Shown piece by piece: positions 22,082 through 33,251 of a stretch of DNA of 64,000 nt. The translations under genes were made by a program, and so were the position numbers. Each line of letters starts with the position of its first letter. Position 1 is the first letter of the stretch. Source of the DNA: Sequoia sempervirens. Lineage: Eukaryota > Streptophyta > Pinopsida > Cupressales > Cupressaceae. The DNA is taken from contig VDFB02270651.1 in the NCBI GenBank assembly GCA_007258455.2, positions 699,294,217-699,358,216 of the forward strand. Direction: 5' to 3'. The notes below the pieces were generated by a model. The model made no database searches, was not told the origin of the DNA, and saw only the letters and a program-made list of their open reading frames with translations.

Positions 22082-24154
22082 CTAGGGATAATAATTAGAT
22101 GCAAACTTAACAATAATGCCATGATCAAAAGTCCAGTTTGAGAATTTCAAAGATGCAAAGGCAGGACCATTATCACACACAACAGCAATAGGACATCCAA
22201 ACCGATTGAGAATGGCAGATTCGAAGAAATCGATTACTACCTCTGATGTACACTGCCTACAAGCAAATGCCTCAGTCCACCTTGTAAAGTAATCAGTAAT
22301 GGTGAGGATATACCTGTGTCCAGCAGAAGATGGTGGATTGATGGGGCCTATGAAATCCATACCCCATTGAGCAAAAGGTTTTACCTCAATAACAGACTGG
22401 AGCAGAAGTGCTACACACCTTTCCCGTGTTGCTGCCGTCTGACAAGTGTGACAGGTCCGGACATGATGGTGAACATCCTTGAATAGTGTAGGCCAGTAGT
22501 ATCCTGCCCTCAAAATATAGTTTGCAGTAGCAATGGCAGAACCATGACCTGTGCCATATTTCTCATGAAACTCATTTATTACTCTTTCAGCTTCCTGTTT
22601 TCCAAGGCACTTCAAATAAATACCTTCGTGATTCTTCTTGTACAGGACAGCTCTTTTCAGCATGAAACCATCACTTTTCAGTCGCAAGGCTCGCCTCTGT
22701 ACTGCATTTAAACGACCAGGAGCTTGTTGATTTAGCAAATAATAAACTACATCATCATACCAGCCATCTGGGGAAACCGCTCCAACATCATAGTTACAGA
22801 CAGACAATTCAGGGCCTATCTCTGCCATGGTCTGGGTGAGTCCCTGTCCTCTTACCAGCCTCATGGGCTGGATCTCAATGTCGTACTCCTGAAGCATGGT
22901 TACCCATTTAGCTCTGCGCTCCCCTAACTCATTCTGCATCAACAATAACTTAACTGCAGGATCAGGAACAATCGCAAACACCTTGTTTCTGAGGATATAG
23001 TGCCTAAATTTCTTTACTGCTCGGACAAGGGCATATGCTTGCTTCTCCACACATGGGTATTTCAACTCAGCATCCTTCAATGGCGTGCTCATGAAAGCGA
23101 TGGGATGCTCATTCCCCTCATCAGACTTTTGTGTCAGCATTCCAGCACATGAGTGGTCTGAAGCAAAGGAATAGATATAGAACGGTTTACTATAATCTGG
23201 ACTGACCAACACTAGAGCATCAGCAATAGCTCTTTTGATCTCTGCAAAGGACTCCTTCGCTTCTATGGTCCACTCGATCTTGGCATCTTGTTTTAACATG
23301 GCATTCAGTGGCTTGACAATCTCAGCAAATCTAGTGATGAATTTCCTGACAAAATTAATCTTACCAAAGAAAGATTTCATCTCTTTCTTGCTGGCAGGCG
23401 GCTGAATTCTTAGGATGGCTTCCACCCTCTCTGGATCTATGGCGATTCCCTTCTCTGATATCACATGTCCTAACAACTTGCCTTCTGTAACCCCAAAAAT
23501 ACACTTCTTGGGATTCAAAGAGATGCCGAATTCTCTACACTTCTGGAACACTTTACGCAGGTCCGAGATATGATTCCCTCTATTTTTGGAGAAAACAGTC
23601 AGATCATCCATGTAAATGATAATGCACTTTCCTATGATGTCTTTGAAAGCGATGTCCATAGCTCGTTGAAACGTGGCTCCTGCATTGATAAGCCCAAATG
23701 GCATCCTCCTGTAGGCGAAAGTTCCCCACTTGGTTGTAAAGGCAGTCTTGTGTCTGTCCTCATACTGGACCATCACCTGATTATATCCTGAATAGCCGTC
23801 CAGAAAGGACATCATCTGCGATCCATTAACCACTTGTAACACTTCATCCAACGAGGGAACTGGATAATTATCCTTTTCAGATGACCTATTCAGATTTCTG
23901 AAGTCAACACAGAGCCTAATTTCACCGTTCTTTTTTCTTACTGGCACTAGATTTGCCACCCATGTTGAATGCCTGACAGGGAATATAATCCTGGCAGACA
24001 GCAATTTCTGAACTTCCTTCTGTATGAGGGGTTCCAGCAGTGCATTAATAGGTCTCTGCCTCTGTCTAAAAGGCTTAGCACCTGGCTTGAGAGGTATAGT
24101 GTGAGTTATGATGGATGTATCATAAGTCTTCAAGTCTTCATAACCCCAGGCCAC
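22082..24154 (-). pseudogene. G reverse transcriptase, degenerate RNase H and integrase core
   Basis: Order: reverse transcriptase (KPGAKPFRQRQRPINALLEP; GEIRLCVDFRNLNRSSEKDN; MPFGLINAGATFQRAMDIAF; IIYMDDLTVFSKN with both catalytic Asp). Then an RNase H-like domain in which the first Asp region reads FYIYSFASDHSCAGML and the last Asp motif reads GLTQTMAEIG, suggesting lost catalysis. Then integrase with its HHCC zinc domain (EKYGTGHGSAIATANY, then CHTCQ) and core Asp residues in WGMDFIGPINPPSSAGHRYI and VVCDNGPAF. The frame ends at YYP followed by TAG, where related integrases have Gln. No frameshift is needed to join it to its neighbours on either side. Confidence 0.9.
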
Positions 24155-24190
24155 TATGTCTGGAAAGTCGTATAGGGCTCTGATTATTCC

Positions 24191-25591
24191 CTATCTTTCT
24201 TCAGGAGTACAAACCTTACCAATGAAAACATTCTTCACATCATCTTCAGTGCCCACATTGTGAGTGTCACACTGCCCACTGATAGACTCTTTCTTAGATT
24301 CCTGTTCCTGATCTCTGATTTTGTCCATATCGAAAATCCTCTCCAGCTGTACCATTCCCCTCGGAATAGTATTGGACTTCAAATTTAGCACACCTTCCAG
24401 ATCCAATTCTGCTTCCTGAGGTTCTGTTTCGTCAATGATCTGTGAAGCAAAAACATCCGTGTTCGTGATAAAGTCAAGGATATGCTTATCATCCTCAAAC
24501 ACCTGAAAATTAGTCACATTGTCAGGGACTGACGGGACAGGAGTTAATTCAACAGTAAACTTCTTCAATCCTGACAAAGACAGGGGCTGCAAAGTACTGG
24601 CCGCTTGAGCTAGAGAATCAGCAGTTTGATTCTTCTTCCTTGGGATCAATTGGATATTAAAAGCGTCGAACCCCTCGATGAGGTCCCACACTCTATGCCT
24701 ATAGTTGGTCATCCTCCTGTCGTGACAGGCATACTGCTTTCTTACTTGTTTGATCACTAATTCTGAGTCACCAAAAACTTGCAGGACCTTGACCTTTTTC
24801 TTGAGTGCCATAAGGAGTCCGTGAATTAAAGCTTCATATTCAGCCACATTATTTGTACAATGAAATTGGAGCCTATGGGCTGCGAAGAAAGTCTTACCTT
24901 TGGGACTTATCAATTCAAATCCAGCTCCAGCCCCTTGCTTGGACTTAGATCCATCAAACTTGAGAGTCCAGTATTCCGCAGTGGTGGTCTTCTTCATTTT
25001 GTCTTTCGGCTTATCAGTGATAGAGGCTTCCTCAGCTACAACAGGTTTCTGACTTTCACACTTTGCTTGCAGATTCTGCTCATCTGTGCTAGCCACCTGA
25101 GATGGATTCATGCTTTTGTACACTTCTTTCACTGCTGTCTGACACAAGCAACACTCCAATTCTGAGTGAGAAGCATTGTGGACTCTGCACCAATTCGGCA
25201 AGAGTAACTCCTTGAAACTTGTCTTCCTTCCCAAGTGAGTTTGATTTTTGACACATTGCTTAATGAAATCCTGGAAATTGTCCAGTAAACTAATCTCTCT
25301 ATCCTCAGGTTCTTCTTCTTCCTCAACTGATTCTGTTAGGACTTCAACAAGACTGGACCCTGTTTCAGCGTCCACTGGCATCGTATGCAACATCAATACC
25401 TCTTCTATATCGGATTCTTCATATAGGGCCGATAGCAAGTAGTTTCCCATTCCAGCTTCTGATATGAGAACCTCAGCCGAAGTCTTTTGGTATTCTGTTA
25501 TCGTGTACTTCATTCTAGGCTCCCTCTCGATCTTTATCTGATTAGGCACTCCCTTCCAGGGAAGCCACATGTGAGAGTGATCAGTGGACAC
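24191..25591 (-). pseudogene. G archaeal-type RNase H segment, placed before reverse transcriptase
   Basis: The C-terminal part holds a full second RNase H: WTLKFDGSKSKQGAGAGFEL (Asp), CTNNVAEYEALIHGLLMALK (Glu), VLQVFGDSELVIKQVRKQYA (Asp) and LIPRKKNQTADSLAQAAS (Asp). This TNN-AEYEAL / GDSELVIKQV / N-ADSLA pattern is that of the RNase H acquired by Tat elements. Nearer the start is a CHHC motif (WCRVHNASHSELEC) resembling the gag knuckle at about 26760-26810. The N-terminal part carries the end of the protease region (MWLPWKGVPNQIKIEREPRM). In better-known Tat elements this RNase H follows the reverse transcriptase; here it precedes it. Confidence 0.85.
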
Positions 25592-25675
25592 ATACCCATT
25601 CAGGGCCTTCGTAAAATATCTTCCTAAAATTAAACCGTATGCGTCAGGAATGTCAGCTACCTGAATGTTGATAAC

Positions 25676-26206
25676 CTATTGGATTCTAGGATCCGAAGCA
25701 ATCTGCATATGAATCATGTTCAATTCCCCTACCACACTTACTTCAGTCTTGTCCAACTGAGTAACCTTCTTCTGGGAATCGGCAGGTGTTATTCTCAGAG
25801 CCCTACAAACTCCGAGAGGCATCACATTAGTGGAAGCACCAGAATCCAATAGACAATTGTGGAGGTTCTTACCAAAGATTCTGACAGAAATCAGAAATGG
25901 AGGAGTCTCCATTTTTCCTTGAAACAAAGTGGGCTGAGTATCCATCTGGGCCACTTGAGTTCTGTCCCTTTCTTTTCCTCTATCTCCAGGGGGTGGATTA
26001 GTCCTATTTTGTGTTTGATTCTGTGTGTTCATAGTCTGCAAACTAAAAGTATGGCTGACATGCTCACCAAAAGGCTTATCCAATATCTTTGAATTTGCAT
26101 CGTAAGTACCTAAGACAGCCTTCCTAATTGCAGGAAACCTCAACAATTCAAAAGCAGAAAGGTTTACCTTTAATTTTTTGAATTCCTCTGCGACATACGA
26201 AGCCAT
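25676..26206 (-). pseudogene. G aspartic protease
   Basis: FLISVRIFGKNLHNCLLDSG followed by ASTNVMPLGVCRALRI is a retropepsin active site with an intact D-S-G. The preceding segment (FKKLKVNLSAFELLRFPAIR) and a Gln/Asn/Thr-rich spacer link it to gag. The second half of the domain (VADIPDAYGLILGR) continues in the same frame beyond a TAG at 25676 into the next segment. Confidence 0.87.
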
Positions 26207-26287
26207 CTGTTCTTCACTTATATCGGTAGAAACCTCTTTAGATGGTTCCTCTACCTTATCCTTACTTACTTGAACAGTCCTTTCCTT

Positions 26288-26662
26288 CTATGGTTTTGCT
26301 TGAACTTGTCTATCTTTCGAAAGGTATTGTTTAGAGACCTGTGGATAAGACGGATTGTTACTTGCATTAGGGTCTGGAGGAGTACTAAAGTTGTTGGGAG
26401 GAATGGAGGTGGTGTACGGTCCTCCAGGCTGTGGGCACCTGTGAGGCATATCCCTTAATCCCTGTCTCTGGAACATCTGTACTTCTTCAACATGGGTTTC
26501 CTCCTGATCCAAGGGGCCATTGTCATTCATCTCCCCTTCGTTAAACAGCTGAGCTACTTCATCTCCATTACAAATCTGATCCGTTTCATCTTTCTGGGAA
26601 TCAGGCTCTTTCGGTACATTTTCGTTACTGGTGGGAAAAGGAGCATGGTTCAACACCAGCAC
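26288..26662 (-). pseudogene. G gag-protease linker
   Basis: Low-complexity, acidic then Pro/Asn-rich segment in the same frame as gag and protease (NEGEMNDNGPLDQEETHVEE; NPSYPQVSKQYLSKDRQVQA). No domain recognised. TAG stops lie on both sides (near 26288 and 26696). Confidence 0.7.
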
Positions 26663-26695
26663 AGGGGAATCATATGAATTGGAAGGAACAATTTC

Positions 26696-27229
26696 CTATC
26701 CACTCATGTTGTTCTCTACCTCATACTGAAAGATAGAAGCAGCAGTTTGGAACTCGGGACATTCCAGTTCTGAATGCTGACTTGTTTTATGGAGCCTACA
26801 CCATCCTGACAGGGCTACTTCTGCGAGATACACACCAGTGGGAGGTTTATCCTGGCTGACTGGCTGGTTCACAGATTGATTAACAATCTGATTGGCTGGC
26901 TGATCCAATGGAGTAGGAACTCCTCCATTATTAGGCCCTGTATTCCAAGTTCTGTTATGTCCCTGTGTTGGCCTTTTGTCAAATCCTAACCCACTTCCTT
27001 GGCCTCTATCAAAGTTTTGCCTCCTATCGTTGTTGAAACCTCTTTCTTGATTATACCCCCTGTCATTGCAAAATCCTCTGTCGTTGTGTTGTCCCCTGTC
27101 AAAATTCTGCCCCTGTGAGAACTCTCTATTCTGATTGGATTGCATTCCCTTTTGAGCAGCTTGTAATTGGCTATTCTGGTTTCTCAAATAAGTCACCTTT
27201 AGATTTAGCTTCTTTATTTGTTCAGCCAT
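26696..27229 (-). pseudogene. G gag C-terminal part with RG-rich repeats and CHHC knuckle
   Basis: Begins with a helix (MAEQIKKLNLKVTYLRNQNS), then a Gly/Arg/Asp/Asn-rich repeat region built on units such as FDRGQ, NDRGF and QERGFNNDR. It ends with WCRLHKTSQHSELECPEFQT, a C-x2-H...H-x4-C knuckle of the type found in Tat gags. The RG-rich run would be expected to bind RNA. Same frame as the rest of gag-pol. Confidence 0.8.
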
Positions 27230-27577
27230 TTCATCAATCCTTCCCTTATTCGGGTCTCAGTAGGGAGGCTAGTTTGGGTTACTCAGAGGTGGGACAGGTA
27301 CTGGGGTGGATCCCAGAGACTGATGCAACACTTCCAAATTCTGCAGATAAGCCAGGAAGCTATTTGACTGTGACTGGTACATAGGCTGGTTAACCTGCTA
27401 TTGAGGGAAGTTCATCATAGGAGAAACCTGATTCATAGGATGACCAGGGTGTGGTACCATTGATAATTGAGGAACCGGATTCATAATAGGGGTGTGATTG
27501 GTGAGGGCCTGATTTACTGCCTGAATCTGGTTAGGATGTGCGACTGGTCCCAGAGAGGGCAATGGCCCCGTCAAGTG

Positions 27578-28480
27578 CTATCTCAAGTCTATGCTAAGCT
27601 TGACAGCCTCCGTATAAGCATCTGTCAAGGTAGCTGGAGGGTTAGGTCTCCATTTCAGAAAGGTTGCTATTAGACTATCCAGAGCTTCATAATATACTCC
27701 CAGGGCAGTACCATCATCTAGGACATATGGGTCTTGCAATCTGGTGAACGCACGATGGAATCTATTATTGAAACTAGCTATGGGTTCGTTGACTTCTCTC
27801 TTGACTTTGATAAATTGCAGGTATAGCTCATTAGCACTGATGGGTATTCGGAACTTTTGCAGAAAGGTCTTTTCAAGGTCACTCCAATTATGAATTGAGC
27901 CAGCAGGGAGATGGTTGTACCAATAAAAGGCTTCTTCACCCAGGGAGTAAGGAAATAATCTACAAGCAACATCTTCATGGACAATTCCTCTGTCTTTAAG
28001 GCAAGTTTGGAAAATCCTTATGTGTTCTTCTGCAGTTCTATTTGGGTCATTTACATGGAATTTCGAGCAGAAATGCTCAGGATTTTTAGGCATTACATTA
28101 TAAGCCCCGAAGGACAAAGGTGATGGATTATTGGCAAGGAAAGCCATTGGTAAGAGCGGGGGTGGAGGTTGTGGTTGGTTAATGGTAGGTTGAGGCTGTT
28201 GAAGGGGAACCTCTTCAGGAACGGGTATTGCTTCAACCTCAGGATGTGAAGATATGGATGATGTTGGTGAAGGGATAGGTAATGATGATACTCCCCTATA
28301 TGAGGATGTGGATGATGTTGGTGATGGAGCGGGCGATGATGATTCTCCTCTCCCTCTAGTCCTTCTTGACCTATTGGGAAATTGAAGTTCCTCTAAATCT
28401 TCCTCTCTGGTGGTGGATCTGGTATTTCTCCTAAATCTCTCTGGAGAGATGGCATTCAAGAAGCGATCCAATGTGCTCAT
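27578..28480 (-). pseudogene. G gag, capsid part (intact N-terminal 300 codons)
   Basis: Starts at ATG 28480, a few bases from the primer-site candidate. Ser/Arg/Pro-rich start (SSSPAPSPTSSTSSYRGVSS), then the capsid: NVMPKNPEHFCSKFHVNDPN, FYWYNHLPAGSIHNWSDLEK, TFLQKFRIPISANELYLQFI and EPIASFNNRFHRAFTRLQDP. WYNHLP...W..LE..F..KF is the usual gypsy gag pattern. Gag proper extends into the next segment in the same frame; the first stop at 27578 is TAG, so this capsid half is the only uninterrupted product. Confidence 0.87.
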
Positions 28481-28485
28481 TCAGG

Positions 28486-28503
28486 CCCTCCTTCTAGCGC
28501 CAA
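28486..28503 (-). other. G candidate primer binding site next to gag
   Basis: Minus strand TTGGCGCTAGAAGGAGGG starts two bases from the 5' LTR end and lies just before the gag ATG. Its position and TGGCG start are those of a primer site; I cannot assign the tRNA with confidence. Confidence 0.6.
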
Positions 28504-29582
28504 TCTGTTGATGGTGTTTTCTGCACAGCAATAACTCAGACAGAAAATGATATTCTATCTCTCTTGAAAGATAATCTCCAACGATAAATTGTTGAAAATC
28601 ACCCCAAGGTCTCTCGGGTGTTAGGTCATAACAATGCATAAAACAACTCAGATGAAATGTGAAATTGCTGGTAATCACAATCGGACATTACTACAAGCAA
28701 ACTGAACCCTTTCAATTTATCAGATCTGACAATATGATGATCTTGAATCCTAAATCTAACCGAATAATAAAGAAATTGCAAAAGATAGGGATGCAGGGAA
28801 GGTAATAAAATCTAAATTACTGAACGGACCAGCAATGCAAATGACATATATCTGGAATGGACCTATCTCAAATAACCAATTCTTGTTCGACCCACAAAGC
28901 AATCTTACAGAAACAGTGCAATCTTCTGAGGAATACAGATTTTCAAATCATAGACTTACATCTACAACCAAACTTAAGCACATTTGAATATATGGTCCAG
29001 GTTGACTTTACCAGCCTACTACAATCAGATAGTTACTGGGAGTATAGACCAAAGATAGCTACCGACATTCCAAATATGAAATCACATACACCATTTATCC
29101 AACTAAACTAATTTTATTTCTAAATATTAAACCCTAGATCTTCAAGCAATGTAAAAGATAGAACAAAAGAACCATGCAAGATGAGATAACACAAAGGATT
29201 TCACCAGGAAAACCACAATGCCTTCAATTGTATTAATCATCAAATGCTGCAACAATTCAACTGTTCTGAATATGATATTTGCTTCAAGAAATTTTAAAAC
29301 TCTGACTATTGCTCCTGCTAATCTCTATATCTATTTTTCTGAACTGAACCCCCTTTACAATGAGGCAAGAATGCTTACTTATCAAATTTTCCCCCAAAAC
29401 ATGTCGGCCCAGCCAAACATTTTTACAAAATAATAAAAACTGCCAAAACAGGTCAGCCAAGGAAACAAACTAAGGCACACATTTAATGCCATCATCCAAG
29501 TCGGCCAAGGCACAGTCCCCAAGGAAGTCTGGTCCAATGCATGCCCTATGATAATAGGGAAGCACAAATCTTGAGATAAATA

Positions 29583-31736
29583 TTAACTGCTGCTTCCTTT
29601 GTCTTTCCTCCGCGCTGGTGACCCTTGGACCTTCGAGAAAACTCCCTCCAGCTCAGCAATGGGTGGCAATGGCAAAACTTTTAGCCGGCATTTAATCGAA
29701 TCAATCCCTTCATTGGACCGCTCAATGGTTTTCTTCCAATCCTTTCTGCTGGTCAGGTATCTATCTATCACTGCCAAATATGTAGCTACATCATCAAGCA
29801 TATGGCCAGTGACAACCTCATCAGAATCTGGGGCATAAACCTCATGCCACCATTCCTTCAATTGATCTAAACTTAGGTACTTAGGAGCCATCTTATTCCT
29901 CCCTGTCATCACTTAAAAAAATGCAATGCAACGATCATAGATTGCAGTAAGGTCGGCATCAATGGTTTTTCTTCATTTCTGTATCTTTTTCAGGCCTCCC
30001 TGCCTGATCTGTAATGCCTCGAACCATTCCCATGGTTCATCCAACCTGGTAGAGGGAAGAATTCCATCCTTGCCCAATTGTTCCTTGCCATGCCCCAGAA
30101 TAATCTTTGTCTTCTGCAGCAGGGAATCGACATCATTCTTATCCTGAGAAATGATGCTTTCCATGAGCTCTTTTCCTCGGACTGCATCCTGGCCAACAGA
30201 CATGATTTCCTTAATAGCTTCATCTCCTTGTGTCCGAACACTCATCAACCAGTCTGTGGCAGCTTGTGTGGAGGCCTTCATCTTCTCTATGCCAGAAATT
30301 GTCTCCTTAGGCAGAAATCCGGGAGTAGAAGAGGAGGACGGATGGAGGGACTGTAGAGGTTTCATGACCTCTTCTAAGCTTTTCCTTAACCTCTCATTTT
30401 CCCTTTTCAATTCTCGCTTTGTCTGAGTCTCCTTCTTCAATCTATCTACAATTATAGCACTTGACCCCTTGAATTCCTCAATGTCTTGTTCTAGGGAGGC
30501 CGGCCCAAGGTTAATGGTTTGGACACTGTAATCCTGGCCTGCTACCTCATCTCTTGTTTTATCTGTAGCAGGGGTGGCGATGTGGACTACACGGTTGTGC
30601 ACTTCATCCCTTTCCACACGAGAAATTATCCTGGCAGCCTTCTTCTTCTTCCCCTTACCAATCTGAGATAACATTGCATCCCAGTCGAGAGGAGTGTCCT
30701 CTACTATCACCTGTTTCTTCTTTGCTATTTCTTTTTCTAACCAGTCCAGGGCTACGGGGTCTGTCTGGATTCCTTCTGTGTCAGTTTTCCCCGGGTCCTC
30801 TATGGCTTTCTCCTCTTCTGCTACTGTCACCTTGACTTCTTCTTCAGTTGTTGCCTTGTTATCTTCTTTCTCTGGAGGAGTCTTCTCGCTCTAAACAGCC
30901 TCTTCAATTCCTAACTCCGGAAACACGGGTGATGGAGTCTGAGCAGGCAGGCTTTCCTCCAGTTCTGGCGATCTGCGGCCCTTCTCACTCTCCGGAGAAT
31001 CCTCGTACTGTACCAAGGGAGAAGTGTGCCTCTCTTATGTTTCTACCTCAAGCTCGCCAGCCTCACTGAATAATGCTCCTTCTTTAAACGGTTCTGCCTC
31101 TCCGCTGATTTCCTGCTCATCCGGATTCTCCGGTTCTGTTACACTCTGTGGAGGAGAGACAGGCTTGTCTTGTTCAGTGGCTGGCAATATTGGAGAAGAA
31201 TCAGTTGGATGTGCGACATCCTTTGGGGAAGGAGTTCTAGATTTTCTGGTGTATACTTTGGTCTTCTCCCCTCCGGAGCTTTCCACATCCACAATTGGGG
31301 GTTCATCCTCCGAAGTCATTTGGCCTTTCTTCTTCACCACCCTTGCAGTTCTGGCTTCCTTGGGCGGTGGAGGAACATCCTCCTCTTCAACTTTCTCCGC
31401 CTCCTCCTCGTCCGAGGACTTGCTGATAGTCAGGGTTTTCCACCTGCGTTTGCCGATAGGTTTCCTTTTTGCTGCAGGTTGAGTCCCCTTAGGACTTCTA
31501 ACCTTGATTTTGAAGGGAGAGGCCTTGGCTGTTTTCCCTTTGGGGTCCTCTTCCCCAGATTCTTCAGAGGTGGACATGGGGTTGAGATTCCCCATCAAGT
31601 CGAAAGTGAAGGGTACATTGGCATTTTCCAACACCCATACCTCATGTTTGATCCAAGCAAAGGTAAATTTTAGCACTGGAGCCATTAAGTCCTCCAACTC
31701 GGTCACCTCAGGCTCATTCCAATCAATATCCACCAC
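29583..31736 (-). pseudogene. G LTR-encoded accessory protein, C-terminal half (5' LTR copy)
   Basis: In the same frame as 33251-31770. Acidic/Pro/Ser-rich segment with basic patches (31736-31035), then 30830-29973 (KKKKAARIISRVERDEVHNR; coiled coil around RELKRENERLRKSLEEVMKP; SGIEKMKASTQAATDWLMSV; EPWEWFEALQIRQGGLKKIQ). Last comes 29912-29583 (KYLSLDQLKEWWHEVYAPDS, ending in AELEGVFSKVQGSPARRKDK). Stops occur near 31770 (TAG), 31035 (TAA), 30894 (TAG), 29973 (TGA) and 29912 (TAA). Those near 31770 and 29973 are also in the 3' LTR copy, so they predate this insertion or mark true ends of separate proteins. Confidence 0.68.
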
Positions 31737-31769
31737 TGACCTATCATTGATGGGCTCATAGACATGGTC

Positions 31770-33251
31770 CTAGACCAGTTTTCCATCATCTTCCAGCTGA
31801 TCTGGAATCAACTTCACATTGTACTGCCTAATTGCCTCTCTTGGCAGCCGAGAATACCTTTTCCTTCGTGCATCAAGGTCATCCTTGATGTTGACCCAGT
31901 AGTCCTCCAAGTCCTCTTTGTGCCTGTATTCCCAGGTAGCCCTTTTCTGTACCCCCCCGGTGATGTCAAAATTCATTCTCCTTGAATGGAAAGAGAATCC
32001 ATAGGCAGCCAATTCCTCACCTATAGTGTGAGCTGATTGAATGGAAGGGCACATCACATCCACGCCAATCCCAAGAGGGAAGTCACCTCCAAAACTAGTT
32101 TTATGTTTCCCCCTCTTGACCACCGTATCGAACTCACAAATTTGTCTTACGACCTCCAGTAGCACTATGTGGTCAGTGGGATACCTGGGCAATCGGTAGG
32201 GAGCAACGGGGCATCCATCAATTCGGAGATAAGTGAAAGTGGGGAACTGGATGAACCAAGCCCCGTAATTCTTGATCAACCCCCTAGCCCCATCGGACAA
32301 TCTGATGTGCTCCGCATTCTGAAGGGTCTGGGTAATGTGCATGGTGAAGGCATCATTGGCCCTTCTATAATCTCTGTGTCTGAGGTGCAATTTCGGATAG
32401 ACCTCATAGATAATATCTTTTCTAATGGTTCCCGCCGGAGTCAGTCCCTTGTAGGGGTAGGAGATGGCCAGTATATACACGATGTAAGAGGACATGGTAA
32501 ACTTCTTTCCTTCCAAAACATTCCTCAGTTGCCTATCTATTTTTGCACTGATAAGTCATGCCCAATGGTAATTCGTTCCTTGGCCTATCTTGGTGATCAC
32601 ATGGACCATCCAATTTTCCAATACCCCGGCAGTTTTAAGTCCGGCCACCCTGCTCAACAGTGTGATGGCGTCATAGATATCCGGCCTGAACTTCACCCTG
32701 TGCAACTGTTTGGGCAATTTGGAGTGGTGAGACTTGGGCTTCTCAAGCCATGAGTTGATAAGCTGCTGAGCCTTAACTGGCTCGTTCTCATAATACGTAC
32801 GAGCAGTGTCAATGTTTAGGGCGCAGACCGAGGGGAGATCCGGCATGCTGAAGGCCCGGGCAATGGAGGATGGACTGAAGTTTGCCAACACTCGTCCCTC
32901 AGTGCTAACTACCATCTGTGTGTCAAAAGTGTACTGCCTAGCACACTCCAAAATCAGCTCGTAGCACTGGACTGCTGGAGGGAACCCTGCCACATGTACC
33001 AACCCTGAGTTCATCATCCCCTGCCTCAATGCCGACTGGTCTTTCTCAGCAGTTCTCTGTTTGAATTCTTCATAGCACCAGGCACCAACATTGGTATCAG
33101 ACACATCTGCCCACACAGAGGATATCTTACTCTCTGGGACCTGACTCTTCATGTCTAATCTCAATCTTTCTGTCTCTGAAACTGCAGATGCCCCTGCACC
33201 ACCTTTGGACTTCCCAGCAGCAACTTTGCTTGATTCAGCCTGCACATCCAA
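31770..33251 (-). pseudogene. G LTR-encoded accessory protein, N-terminal half (5' LTR copy)
   Basis: ATG at 33251 opens a frame that runs 231 codons to a TGA near 32556 and, after a short gap, on to a TAG at 31770. The TGA is AGA (Arg) in the 3' LTR, where the HWARLIS stretch is intact. Visible parts: Ala/Ser/Gly-rich leader, SSVWADVSDTNVGAWCYEEF, FSPSSIARAFSMPDLPSVCA, LKTAGVLENWMVHVITKIGQ, GKKFTMSSYIVYILAISYPY, and RADHAFT-like and LRIDGCPVAPYRLPRYPTDH segments. No catalytic motif or membrane segment seen. Function unknown; an accessory role for the element is inferred from preservation in both LTRs. Confidence 0.68.

Noticed and set aside
21509..28480. TAG reassigned to Gln or programmed read-through as explanation for eight in-frame TAG in G
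   Set aside because: The LTR comparison shows the same CAG-to-TAG change arising after insertion in one copy only, and C1, F and D decay with other stops too. Methylation-driven mutation is the simpler explanation.
20557..28505. Reading G as a plus-strand element because of the tRNA-Arg-like primer site at 20559
   Set aside because: Gag, protease, both RNase H domains, reverse transcriptase, integrase and the LTR accessory frame are all on the minus strand, and gag abuts the other border. The motif is kept as a finding instead.
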